Assembly: GCA_018806915.1 (NCBI GenBank)
Contig: JAGKQI010000098.1
Location: 3,162,001-3,226,000, forward strand
Length of the DNA stretch: 64,000 nt
Reading direction: 5' to 3'
From: Phytophthora colocasiae
Lineage: Eukaryota; Oomycota; Peronosporomycetes; Peronosporales; Peronosporaceae
The notes below the pieces were generated by a model. The model saw nothing but the letters and a program-made list of their open reading frames with translations. It was not told the origin of the DNA and made no database searches. Below, one piece after another: positions 18,770 to 27,290 of this stretch. Made by a program: the position numbers and the translations under genes. Numbering within the stretch: the first letter of the stretch is position 1; the number at the start of each line of letters is the position of its first letter.

Positions 18770-19853
18770 ATGCTGTGGAGCGCTTGTTGGGCGCGCTACG
18801 ACGCTGTGCTGCAGTCTCTACAAGTGCATTAAGCTTTGTTATAGACGACAGGATCCAGATTTATCCACTGACTCGTTCACTGCTTGGTAGAAGAGCGAAT
18901 TGGTGGAGCTGGATGGCTGGTATCTGACCTCTTTTCCGTCAATTTTACGCGAACGCGAGCCTGAGCCGTACATGACCCAGCAGGAACTGCTGAAGCTCAT
19001 GGAGTGGAAACTGAAGAAAGGCAAATGGTGCGTCTAACGCATTACGTGACGTTATGAACGTGTCAGTTCTCTTGACTTTTTTTTTAAAATCTGGAATTAG
19101 GCGTCCACAACTGATGAAGTTCGTGTCGGGACTAAGTGAAGACGAGGTGAAGCAGGCTTCAATGGAAGCTTTTAAGAAGATCAAGAGTGGAGATCTACGT
19201 GCTGCTACAGACGCTCTTTGTGTTCTTAAAGGGGTACTTTTACTGTCATTATTGTGTCCGCAGCTGGTTGGAATTAGTCTGTAACATTAGCTTCTTGGTG
19301 ACAGGTGGGACCAGCCACGGCGTCGGCCGTTTTGGCGGCTTATGATGAAAACGTCCCGTTCATGGCGGACGAAGCGCTGGAGGCTATCGCTGGTACGTTT
19401 CAAAATTGGTCTCGCGATCTTTTAGGGCTGTCCTGCTCAGGAATAAGCTGAGTCTTTTGCTAACGGATCAACTTGGTGTTCGTTGTAGACATTATCGGTC
19501 CTCGCAAGTACACGTTGCCGCACTTTCTGAGCTTTGTAGAGCAATTACGCGCCAAGGCCAAGTGGTTGAACGATCAGCGAGCTGCAAATGACGACGAGAA
19601 AGCCGGAGATGCAGACTTGTGGACAGCGCAACGTGTACAGTTGTGTCTTTATGTCGATGCACACGACGGAGCTGCAACTGTTGCAACTTCCAGCAAGAAG
19701 AAGACAGTATCTCCTGCTGCTAGGCGTAAGAGAGGCAACCCATCGTCACCCCCTGCCAAGAAGAAACAAGAAAAAGTGCAGGAAGAAGCTGAAGAAGACT
19801 CGGAGCAGCCGTTGCGTCGATCGCAAAGGAAGCGACAGCGACCAGAAGCCTGA
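18770..19853 (+). CDS. Five-exon helix-hairpin-helix protein with basic tail
   Basis: Exons 18770-18823, 18891-19027, 19101-19233, 19305-19392 and 19489-19853, with four GT-AG introns of 67-96 nt; the phases agree throughout. The conserved core reads QELLKLMEWKLKKGKW, then LMKFVSGLSEDEV and LCVLKGVGPATASAVLAAYD. The last is a helix-hairpin-helix of the LxGVGxxTA type seen in DNA glycosylases, although I see no glycosylase catalytic Lys/Asp signature. The C-terminus is Lys/Arg-rich (KKKTVSPAARRKRGN, RRSQRKRQRPEA), likely nuclear localisation and DNA contact. It belongs to an uncharacterised eukaryotic family; its function is unknown. It is unusually intron-rich for this window. The first ATG is the least certain part. 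Confidence 0.78.
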
Positions 19854-19936
19854 AAAGTATCAATATGTGAGCGTAGCAGTTCAGTTGTCGTCGATTAATG
19901 CAGATACAACCAGCTTCAACTTCAACATGTAGCAAA

Positions 19937-21061
19937 TCACTTGCCACTGCTTGGAGCAGTACAGCGATCTGTACCTTGGCACAACAACAACTCGAGAGCT
20001 TCAGCGATCCGTGCCCAGCTCTCAGCATGTGCAATGGCCTCAGGTAGATAACCAAACTTACGCTTGATCTCTCCTCGTACGAGTCTCAGATACTGACGCA
20101 CCTCGCCTGCAACGAGCCGCAAGCGGGCCGCCATCTCCTCTCTGCGGTGTTGCTGCTCCGCTGCCGTGTGGTTTGCATGTGATAAGAGCTGCTGGAGTTT
20201 CTCGCAACTTTCGCGCAGCTCAATGAGTTGACGAGTTTGTTTGGCATGATCCTCGGCAAACTTTTCAGGAATTTGACTCGCAGCTTGCACCTGCTCCTTC
20301 AGTCGGTTCATCTCTTCATGTTGAGCTTCATACAGCGCTGCTTTACGTTGCTGTCGAGCAAACGACTGTGCTAAATGCTCTTGAAGCCACGAGAGACATT
20401 TGTTTGCGACTGCATCCAATCCAGTCACGAGTGCTGCGGAATTCAGCGGAACTGAGGGCGATGCTTCTCCTTCTTCCTCATTTTCTGGTGCAACAGACTT
20501 CTGGTTATCGGAGCCACTGGTTTGGATCTGGTTATCCGACTTGACATCCGCAGACTGCTTCTCGTCTTTTTTTCTGCTGTCCCCAGTCGAGGACTCGTCA
20601 AGGCGTTCACGCATTGCTACCAACTTCTCCAGATGGAGACGAAATGACTCCCCCATAGCAGCAAGTTGCGCTTCCGCCTCGTCAGCTCGGCGCTTCCTAC
20701 ATTCACTTTGAAGCTTCAACGTCGCATTTTCACGTTTAAGTCCTTCAAGTTGTTGCTGGAGACCTTCTCGCTCTGATTCCAGCTCTGTCGTAGCTAGTTC
20801 GAGAGCACCTCGAGACTTCAACGAGCTTTCGACACTGCGCAACTGTTGTTGAAGTTGTTTCGCTCGTTTGACCTCAAGTGCTGCTCGCTGTCGTGCTGGG
20901 GCCATCCCAGCCATGTGCGCTATAGCCTTCTCCTTCCAGGCCAACAACTCTCGAACTTCACTTCGAACGCGTCGATTTTCTTCGCGCAAGAGGAAGTTCT
21001 CATGCTGGAGCTGCTGCAAGGGCTCATAGGCCAGTAGTGCTTCTGCTGCCGCCATCGTCAC
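19937..21061 (-). CDS. Coiled-coil protein, function unknown
   Basis: A 374-residue, intronless frame made almost wholly of heptad-rich helix: two coiled-coil blocks (roughly residues 15-155 and 235-320) separated by an acidic, Ser-rich linker (SADVKSDNQIQTSGSDN...EEEGEA). No catalytic motif and no membrane span. The alternative start is the second Met two codons later. It is convergent with the helix-hairpin-helix gene (84 bp apart). It could be a cytoskeletal or centrosomal structural protein, but nothing here proves it. Confidence 0.75.
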   Translation of the reverse strand: MTMAAAEALLAYEPLQQLQHENFLLREENRRVRSEVRELLAWKEKAIAHMAGMAPARQRAALEVKRAKQLQQQLRSVESSLKSRGALELATTELESEREGLQQQLEGLKRENATLKLQSECRKRRADEAEAQLAAMGESFRLHLEKLVAMRERLDESSTGDSRKKDEKQSADVKSDNQIQTSGSDNQKSVAPENEEEGEASPSVPLNSAALVTGLDAVANKCLSWLQEHLAQSFARQQRKAALYEAQHEEMNRLKEQVQAASQIPEKFAEDHAKQTRQLIELRESCEKLQQLLSHANHTAAEQQHRREEMAARLRLVAGEVRQYLRLVRGEIKRKFGYLPEAIAHAESWARIAEALELLLCQGTDRCTAPSSGK

Positions 21062-21137
21062 TGCTGAGGCTTAAACTAATGGGACACAAGGTCAACTTTT
21101 GTGGTCGTTTCATTCATACCAAAGCACCAAACGGTCG

Positions 21138-22019
21138 CTAACGGATGATGCTCATCTTGAGATCACTGCTTAGTCCGATTTCGCTAGGAGCAACGTCCAT
21201 ACGATACTGGCGGGTGAGTTGATGGTATGTACTGCTTTTGCATGAATTGTCTGAGGATTTGGCAAGTCCAACCACAGCCACGTCGTTTATAAAGAATGGC
21301 TTCGTCCCAGTCTTGGGGTCAACGGCGCTCGTCCACCACTCGATTGCGTGCTTCACTGAGCTGTCCAATGGAGCAGCAACCGACACCGCGTGCATTTCAC
21401 CATTATAACCCCTAGGCGGCAATGACGGTGGAAGAGAAGGGAAAAATTCGTAGCCCTCGCCGAGTTCCATGCTGGTGGTGAAAGGCACATCTCGACACGT
21501 GGTCGCGAATTCCTTAGCACTGGGAATTAATCGCGCGTCCAGTGTGAGCTTTGACTTTCCACGCTTCGTCCGGAAAGAGTTGAGCATCCTTAGAGCTGTT
21601 TCCACCTCCTTGTCCGTGATACCGTCGTTTTCTTCCCTCTTTTCTGATAAATGCAGCCCCAAGTCGAAGGCCTTCGATTCATCAGGGGCAAATCTAGTTG
21701 GCAAGAACCCGCACAAGTATTTAGCGTGGGGTAACACTCCGTTGGTGGCTCCTTGCTTGAGCTCGCACGTTCCGCCTCCCTCGGACGTCCAGGTCCAGTG
21801 CGAGCATCTCTCCTCTGCCAGACACAACTCCGCACAGCGAGAGCTGGGCTCGGACTCTAGCGACAGCAACTCAAGCCCCTCGAAGCAACACTCGTAATCC
21901 CATTGCGCGCGGCCATCTTTACCGCGCATCCACGCTTGCGCCAAGTCAATCGACACAACAAACCATAGTAGCAGAGGTACCATCCTTGTCGAAATGATTA
22001 GGAACTTCACATGTACCAC
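21138..22019 (-). CDS. Secreted PAN/Apple plus CAP-like protein
   Basis: A 293-residue protein with a signal peptide (hydrophobic VPLLLWFVVSIDLAQA, likely cut near residue 29). A cysteine-rich PAN/Apple-type module follows (CCFEGLELL, CAELCLAEERCSHWTW, TCELKQGATN, CGF). A second part looks like a divergent CAP/SCP (PR-1-like) domain: ALRMLNSFRTKRGKSKLTLDARLIPSAKEFA, AIEWWTS and FINDVAVVGLA. PAN modules bind carbohydrate or protein, and CAP proteins are secreted lipid- or sterol-binding factors, so this is a candidate extracellular protein of the pathogen-host or cell-wall interface. The CAP assignment is weaker than the PAN one. A second Met at residue 12 is a possible start. Confidence 0.72.
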   Translation of the reverse strand: MVHVKFLIISTRMVPLLLWFVVSIDLAQAWMRGKDGRAQWDYECCFEGLELLSLESEPSSRCAELCLAEERCSHWTWTSEGGGTCELKQGATNGVLPHAKYLCGFLPTRFAPDESKAFDLGLHLSEKREENDGITDKEVETALRMLNSFRTKRGKSKLTLDARLIPSAKEFATTCRDVPFTTSMELGEGYEFFPSLPPSLPPRGYNGEMHAVSVAAPLDSSVKHAIEWWTSAVDPKTGTKPFFINDVAVVGLAKSSDNSCKSSTYHQLTRQYRMDVAPSEIGLSSDLKMSIIR

Positions 22020-22025
22020 CTACTG

Positions 22026-22038
22026 CCCCCCCCCCCTC
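22026..22038. repeat. Poly-C tract
   Basis: An uninterrupted run of about 13 C bases in the region between the divergent PAN/CAP and hydrolase genes. Confidence 0.9.
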
Positions 22039-22145
22039 CGACTATCTGACGCAATCTCATCGATTACATCAGATTATGTGTCAGTCGGTGGTAGGCTTGG
22101 ATGAACTTGTTCAGAGGCCCTGGCACACGATTCCGCTTCCAATCT

Positions 22146-22162
22146 GTTCATTTCACAAGTTG
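22146..22162 (+). promoter_or_regulatory. Strong oomycete initiator match for the dienelactone hydrolase gene
   Basis: GTTCATTTCACAAGTTG fits the oomycete core promoter pattern (TCATTYY-N-CAAnTT) at nearly every position and lies about 70 bp upstream of the ATG at 22222. Confidence 0.6.
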
Positions 22163-22221
22163 CCGTCTTGGACACGTTTGTCACCCGTCTCTCCTCTTCT
22201 ACTCGAGCTTTTTTCGCAATC

Positions 22222-22983
22222 ATGAGCTGCTGCCCTGTTGTCATGGAACCCAAGAAGGAAACTGCTGGCAACAGTATCGTTGTCAAGACGTATCACAACA
22301 CCAAACTGTTCGTTGCTGGACCAGCTCAAGCCAAGGCCGGACTAATCGCCATCCCTGACATTTTCGGCCCGGAGAGCGGACGTATCAAACAGGATGCTGA
22401 AGCTCTAGCTAAGCTGGGATATGCTGTCGTCTTAGTTGACGCAGCAGACGGAGACTACCTGGAGACACTGGAGGGTGCCGATGTGCCTGCGTGGTTGAAG
22501 AAAAACAGTTTCGAGAAGGTCTCGGGTGCTCACATTGCCAACGCCATCGCCTATCTGCGAGAAGAGGCTGGCGTCCAGTCTATCAGCAGCTACGGCTACT
22601 GCTGGGGCGCGTACCTGGGGGCGAAGCAGTCAGCTCTGGAGACGCCTGTGATCAAAGGCCACATTTCGTTCCACCCAAGCTGGGTTGCCGAGCAGCTCAT
22701 TAACGGCGAAGGAGCAGTGGAGAGAATGACCGCGAACATTTCGGTGCCTCAGCTTCTGTGCGCAGCCGGCAATGACCCCCCTCTTGTTAGCGAGGGCGGT
22801 GTCGTTGAAAAGATCCTGAAGTCCAAATCTGCTATTGCCGAACAAAGTAACGTTGTCAACTTCCCGGACATGATCCATGGCTGGGTGTGCCGTGGCGATA
22901 TCGACGACCCTGCGACGAAGGAAGCTGTGAAGAAGGCCTGGCACTTGGCCACCGAATTCATTCAGAAGGTCAACCCTGAATAA
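22222..22983 (+). CDS. Dienelactone hydrolase family protein
   Basis: A 253-residue alpha/beta hydrolase. The catalytic triad of the DLH family is visible: the nucleophile Cys in GYCWGAYLG (about residue 127), Asp in AAGNDPP (about 184) and His in DMIHGW (about 219). IPDIFGPESGRIKQDA near the start is the usual first motif. The family hydrolyses dienelactones in aromatic breakdown, but eukaryotic members often act on unknown small esters or thioesters in the cytosol. I use the ATG at 22222 (MSCCP) because an initiator lies about 70 bp before it; the frame is open a further 18 codons upstream without an ATG. Full length, single exon. Confidence 0.92.
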   Translation: MSCCPVVMEPKKETAGNSIVVKTYHNTKLFVAGPAQAKAGLIAIPDIFGPESGRIKQDAEALAKLGYAVVLVDAADGDYLETLEGADVPAWLKKNSFEKVSGAHIANAIAYLREEAGVQSISSYGYCWGAYLGAKQSALETPVIKGHISFHPSWVAEQLINGEGAVERMTANISVPQLLCAAGNDPPLVSEGGVVEKILKSKSAIAEQSNVVNFPDMIHGWVCRGDIDDPATKEAVKKAWHLATEFIQKVNPE

Positions 22984-23023
22984 ATTGCAACTCTGTCCCG
23001 GAATGTAGTTCCAAAACTTGGAC

Positions 23024-23867
23024 TTAGTCTGATAGAGATCTCACTTGAGCTCCAGGAGGTAGCACACTCTGAATAATAGCGCGTTTGCCATTGAATTTCC
23101 ACTTGGGGTCTTCATTCTCAAGGTTCTCGATGACTGCAGCTGGATTTCCCGCCACCAGAGTAGACTTCATCGTCCAAAACGACACAAAAGCAGTGAGGAA
23201 GTATGGCACAGCCTCTTCAATTGGGGTCGATGTTGGCCACAGACGATCACCAAGAAGACGACGGTAATTCAAGGCGCCCTTGATGATCACAAGACTTGTC
23301 TCGTTGGCCAGGCGTTTCTGCATTTCCATCGGCATTTGACAGTAGAACGTGTAGCAATTCCAAAAGATATTGGGCCGAACTACAAGCTTCTTCTCCTGGA
23401 CTTATCCAGCAAACCGCTTGCCCAAGGCTTGCACTTCCGTGGTGCGAATATCGCCCTGCATTTCAGATAGACATCAGCACTGATCGCATCCGACACGTGG
23501 ATCGATACCCGTCGAGTCGTAGTCCGTTATCAGTAGAATCAGGTGGAACATGCAAGGAACCACGGCGCGTTATGCCATCGATAGCCTTTGCCAGTGGCAA
23601 ATTGCCACTTAGCAGCTTCTCCCATTCCGCAGTTGTAGCTCCCCGCGTCACGTTTAACGTCGACAGCAGCGGAATAATGCCATCAAATTCTAGTTCCTGT
23701 GCTAACTGCAGTAGTTTCTGGCTCTGTTCAAGCGAAAATTGGTCTCCACGCAATCCCTCACCAGTGCTGGATAGCGATGTGTGAAGCCCAAGTGGGCGAA
23801 TGACCCAGGCTCGTTGCTCCAGACCAGCGGGAGGCGCTCGACGTACGTAATGAACTCAGGTGGCACC
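23024..23867 (-). pseudogene. Degenerate ARMT1/DUF89 damage-control phosphatase
   Basis: The C-terminal part is recognisable: NIFWNCYTFYCQMP, TSLVIIKGALNYRRLLGDRLW and a final hydrophobic AFVSFWTMKSTLVAG, as in ARMT1-type metal-dependent phosphatases. N-terminal pieces (PPEFITYVERLPLVW, EPGSFAHLGFTHRYPAL; then QLAQELEFDGIIPLLSTLN, EWEKLLSGN) are in other frames. The middle of the domain, where the Asp-Asn metal-binding segment should be, is absent. An in-frame TAA follows KRFAG at about 23404. The conserved KGDxNYR motif reads KGALNYR, so an acidic metal ligand is lost. Together these make it non-functional. A splice acceptor near 23868 suggests that a further 5' exon existed. Confidence 0.72.
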
Positions 23868-24475
23868 CTTCAGAAATACACAAGAAGCAGGAAAAAGTCA
23901 CAGATCGGACAAATCTACAAAGTGATACCTGTTGAAAAATCGACAGCACAACTTTGAGAACAACTCCACGTTTACCACGGGACTCATGTAACAGCGGAGA
24001 ATCATATCAGGAGAAGTTGAACGTAAACTCTCTGCGAAGTTGTAGAGTTTTTGCTTTCAAGCCATTTTCGAGATGAAAATGAGGTGTAGGAGTTACAACT
24101 TGGAAGCACAGTTTCCAGCTCCGCACCACCCGCAAGTTGACACTCTCAACTTGATCGTCCACCTCGTTCGTGTGTGTGATGCGTTGCAAACTAGAAAAAG
24201 TCGCTAGCAGCCAGAACTCGTGGACATTCGTGAGATGGAGCTTTTCGACTTCAAGCAGTGGTAAAGTTACCTCTTAGAAAACCACTTAAATAAAAACGTA
24301 CCTACGTCGGTGCCGTGTCTCTCGTAACTCGGCAGAGGATTCACACCACAATCAGCTCTCAGTCTGTAACAATCGTCGACAAAAACAAACTGTAGACCAA
24401 GTAGACGAACCACAGGACCACTTCTCTTCTTCTTCTTCTTCTTATAATTATTTTTAAAACCTTTCTCGTTCGAGA
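23868..24475. other. Spacer with decayed 5' part of the ARMT1-like gene and LRAT promoter
   Basis: No clear gene. A CTT-repeat tract (about 24421-24441) followed by TATAATTATTTTTAAAA lies directly upstream of the LRAT-like ATG and may be part of its promoter. Confidence 0.4.
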
Positions 24476-25630
24476 ATGAACACTTGCGAGGTACAGAACG
24501 TGGCGAGTCTGCGCCCTGCCGACCACATTTGCATCTGGGACACGAGTCGCTGGCCGTTCCGGTACACGCACCACGGCGTCGTCTTGACGGCCGCAGCTTC
24601 CGCGGATGACATCTCCATCGCCCACGTCTGGTCCCGCAAGTCGGGGCTGATCGCGTCGCAGGCGGATTCCAAGTTCCAGCTCACGAGTCTCACCGAGTTC
24701 CTGAACGGCCGCCGACTACAAGACATGCGTCGGGTGCAGTACAACTCGTCGTTGGTGGCGGAGGCCAGCTCACTATTGGGAGAGGTACATCGCACACATG
24801 CTGACGCGCCGCCCGTGGTGCTGGCACGCTGTCGCTTCCTCTTGGGACTCGGCCAGGGACATTTCAGTATTGTGTCACTGAATTGTGAACACGTCGCGTT
24901 GTGGTGCACAACAGGCGTGGGCTGGTGCAAGCAGTTGATGTCTAGAACGGAGTCGAAAGTGCCATTCTTGACGTCGTCAGCCAAGTCTACTCAAGCGCTG
25001 GAACGACTGGAATTGCAGCTCCAAGGCATCCGAGAGCAGGCGAAGTACAAGAACAGAGAACTTGAGAGATTAAATGGCAAGAGGGTCTACTTGAGACTGA
25101 AAGACACGGGTAAATTCGCCAAAAGGTTCGGAGATGAACTGTACCTGGTACAGGATGACCCAAGCGAGAAGGACTGGGCGTTCAGACAAAGACCGACATC
25201 TTTGAGACTGGGCATTCGTGTGCAGGCGTACAACTGCGTGCGAGTGGAATTTATGGACTACGAGAAGCCGGGGGAGGTGCTGTATGCGAGTTCTAGAGGG
25301 CTGAAGCTCACGCGTCGGCGTGCCATGCAGTTCAAGCGCTGGTTCCAGTTTGAGCTTGGCTGGGACGGGGAACTGCAAAGCTTACGCCACCGCCGCTGGT
25401 TCGTTGGCGCGCAAACTCGAGACGGATTGTTGCGGCCATTTATCTCTCGGGACAAAGCTGCTACTTTTGAGATCGTTGATGCTGACGACATGGACGCCCA
25501 GAGCCCAGTGATTGAGCCTTCGTCCAGTGATTCAGAGGACAGCGAGCATCCAGAAGCTGCAGTTTTCAGGAAAAGAGCGGAATCTGCGCCAGAACGGGAA
25601 ATTATGGAGGAAAATGACATTTCGAGCTGA
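24476..25630 (+). CDS. LRAT-domain (NlpC/P60-related) acyltransferase-like protein
   Basis: A 384-residue protein. The first 150 residues form an LRAT domain: ADHICIWDT...YTHHGVVL supplies the catalytic His, and SLNCEHVALWC holds the catalytic Cys in the family's NCEH motif. In animals such domains move acyl groups from phospholipids; the oomycete substrate is unknown. After a short coiled coil (LERLELQLQGIREQAKYKNREL), residues about 200-340 look like a beta-rich actin-crosslinking/fascin-like module (GKRVYLRLKDTGKF..., RRWFVGAQTRDGLLRPFISRDKAATFEIV). The tail is acidic. The frame starts at the first ATG after the CTT tract. No intron. Confidence 0.8.
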   Translation: MNTCEVQNVASLRPADHICIWDTSRWPFRYTHHGVVLTAAASADDISIAHVWSRKSGLIASQADSKFQLTSLTEFLNGRRLQDMRRVQYNSSLVAEASSLLGEVHRTHADAPPVVLARCRFLLGLGQGHFSIVSLNCEHVALWCTTGVGWCKQLMSRTESKVPFLTSSAKSTQALERLELQLQGIREQAKYKNRELERLNGKRVYLRLKDTGKFAKRFGDELYLVQDDPSEKDWAFRQRPTSLRLGIRVQAYNCVRVEFMDYEKPGEVLYASSRGLKLTRRRAMQFKRWFQFELGWDGELQSLRHRRWFVGAQTRDGLLRPFISRDKAATFEIVDADDMDAQSPVIEPSSSDSEDSEHPEAAVFRKRAESAPEREIMEENDISS

Positions 25631-25863
25631 CAGCAAAAGGAAACACCTTCAAATTACGGACAACTTAAATGTTGGACGGATATCGTGATGTGGAGACGTT
25701 GGTGTCAAAGAATTTTCAAGTCTCCCACCGAAGTATTAACACGTGAGTTATTTTTTTTTGTGAATTCTTATCGGCCATGTTCATCTGTGTCCTCTCTGCT
25801 ATTTGTAGTCTGGGACAGCGCAAGTTTTAATGGTGACAAGTGAGTGAGTGGCTTGCCACTGCA

Positions 25864-27234
25864 ATGTCAAGTTACTTTGACGACGCTGTTGTTGATGAAG
25901 ATGAAGATATATGCGGGTGGGGAACGGTCGATTTTGACGATGACTTTCTGGACCGAGGTCGCCGTAAAGCAGCCTCTAAAGCTGTCCTAAAACCCAAGCA
26001 AAGACCACAAAAGACTTTTTCCAACTCCAACCCGGGATCAGAGAAACCGATTCAACAAAAACAATCGAGACATCGGCCTTCTGAAGCTGCTACCTTAGTG
26101 GAAAAGAGGATTCGAATCGCTAATCAAGTTGAATCTTCCACTGAGAATCAATCTCCCGAGAACAAACCGAAGCAAAAACCAACTCACGAGATAGAGAAGC
26201 TGTCAGCTCCCAAGCCACCCCCCAAAACGTCTTCTATTCTGGAGGAAAATGCTGCTATTGCAGCTCTCGGTCGGCAACGTAGGATGAAAGTGGTTGCTGC
26301 GGCCATGGCAACTAATGTCTCTCGAAGACCAGGCATAGCGTCGGTCGTCTCAGCCTCTTTTGATTACGATTCTGCAGATGACCATGAAGAACCCGATACC
26401 CCACCCAGACATCAAACTGACAGGGTGATACCTTATCCAAAGCCAGAGAGGCAACAGAACAAACTGCCTCATGCTGTTGCACCTCCTGCCGCACCAATTG
26501 AAGTTGTTAAGAAGATTCAATCTCCAGTGTCTTTACCACTGCTGAGTATCAATCCAAATTGTGAAGGGAGCGACACGAGGTTATCGGGCAGAGAGAAGAA
26601 GACGTTAAAGCCATCACAGAACAACAGGAGACATCGACAGCCAAAGAGTAGCTTACTACCGTCGCAGGATGTGTCCGAGAACTGGGAGTCGAACTTCCGT
26701 CCATCTCTACGTCGTTTTCGCTCTCCACGCGAGTATCAAACCACTGGACCTACAGAAGAGAGTACAAAACCTACGTTGTCTTCATTCAAAGGAGATTTTC
26801 AACAGGTTCAAGATCTCACAGGACGAAGGAAAGATATACAACTACCATCTATCCACCACACAACCAAAGACTCCTGTACAGCTACAGCTACAAGCGTCGA
26901 CATCTCAAGGTCGAACTCGGAAGCTTCGGACCAAAGTATGAGAGACGAGGAGGAGGGCGAAAGCTGGTATGAAGATCCAGAAGTGGCAGCGATCAGTATG
27001 GCCGGTCTCATCCAAGCGCTCTCAATGTTCGGCAAGCAGAAGAAGCCCCACAAGAGCGGAAAACGAAAAAAGCGGCGTGCCAAGCAGCAGACTCTAGTGT
27101 TGAACCAGCAAACGCCGCTAAATCTTCCTTTGCCCCCGTTTGACAAGATGAACGTCACGTCGACCATTGAAGAACAACAAAACGCGGAACCGCGTTGCAG
27201 AAGGCGAAAGCATCGCAAAAAGCTGTCCGAGTGA
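25864..27234 (+). CDS. Disordered, basic protein of unknown function
   Basis: A 456-residue frame from the ATG at 25864 (MSSYFDDAVVDEDED). It opens with an acidic, aromatic segment (ICGWGTVDFDDDFLDRGRRK), continues with long Pro/Lys/Ser-rich disorder, has a short conserved-looking helix near the end (VAAISMAGLIQALSMFGKQKK) and ends in Lys/Arg clusters (KSGKRKKRRAKQ, RCRRRKHRKKLSE) that look like nuclear or nucleolar signals. A likely 5'-UTR intron runs 25743-25809 (GTGAGT...TTTGTAG). I recognise no family. Confidence 0.65.
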   Translation: MSSYFDDAVVDEDEDICGWGTVDFDDDFLDRGRRKAASKAVLKPKQRPQKTFSNSNPGSEKPIQQKQSRHRPSEAATLVEKRIRIANQVESSTENQSPENKPKQKPTHEIEKLSAPKPPPKTSSILEENAAIAALGRQRRMKVVAAAMATNVSRRPGIASVVSASFDYDSADDHEEPDTPPRHQTDRVIPYPKPERQQNKLPHAVAPPAAPIEVVKKIQSPVSLPLLSINPNCEGSDTRLSGREKKTLKPSQNNRRHRQPKSSLLPSQDVSENWESNFRPSLRRFRSPREYQTTGPTEESTKPTLSSFKGDFQQVQDLTGRRKDIQLPSIHHTTKDSCTATATSVDISRSNSEASDQSMRDEEEGESWYEDPEVAAISMAGLIQALSMFGKQKKPHKSGKRKKRRAKQQTLVLNQQTPLNLPLPPFDKMNVTSTIEEQQNAEPRCRRRKHRKKLSE

Positions 27235-27290
27235 AGCAGCTCGAGGCGTTTCGACTTTAGTTTAGGTTCCGTCCCTCCAGACATTTCGCC

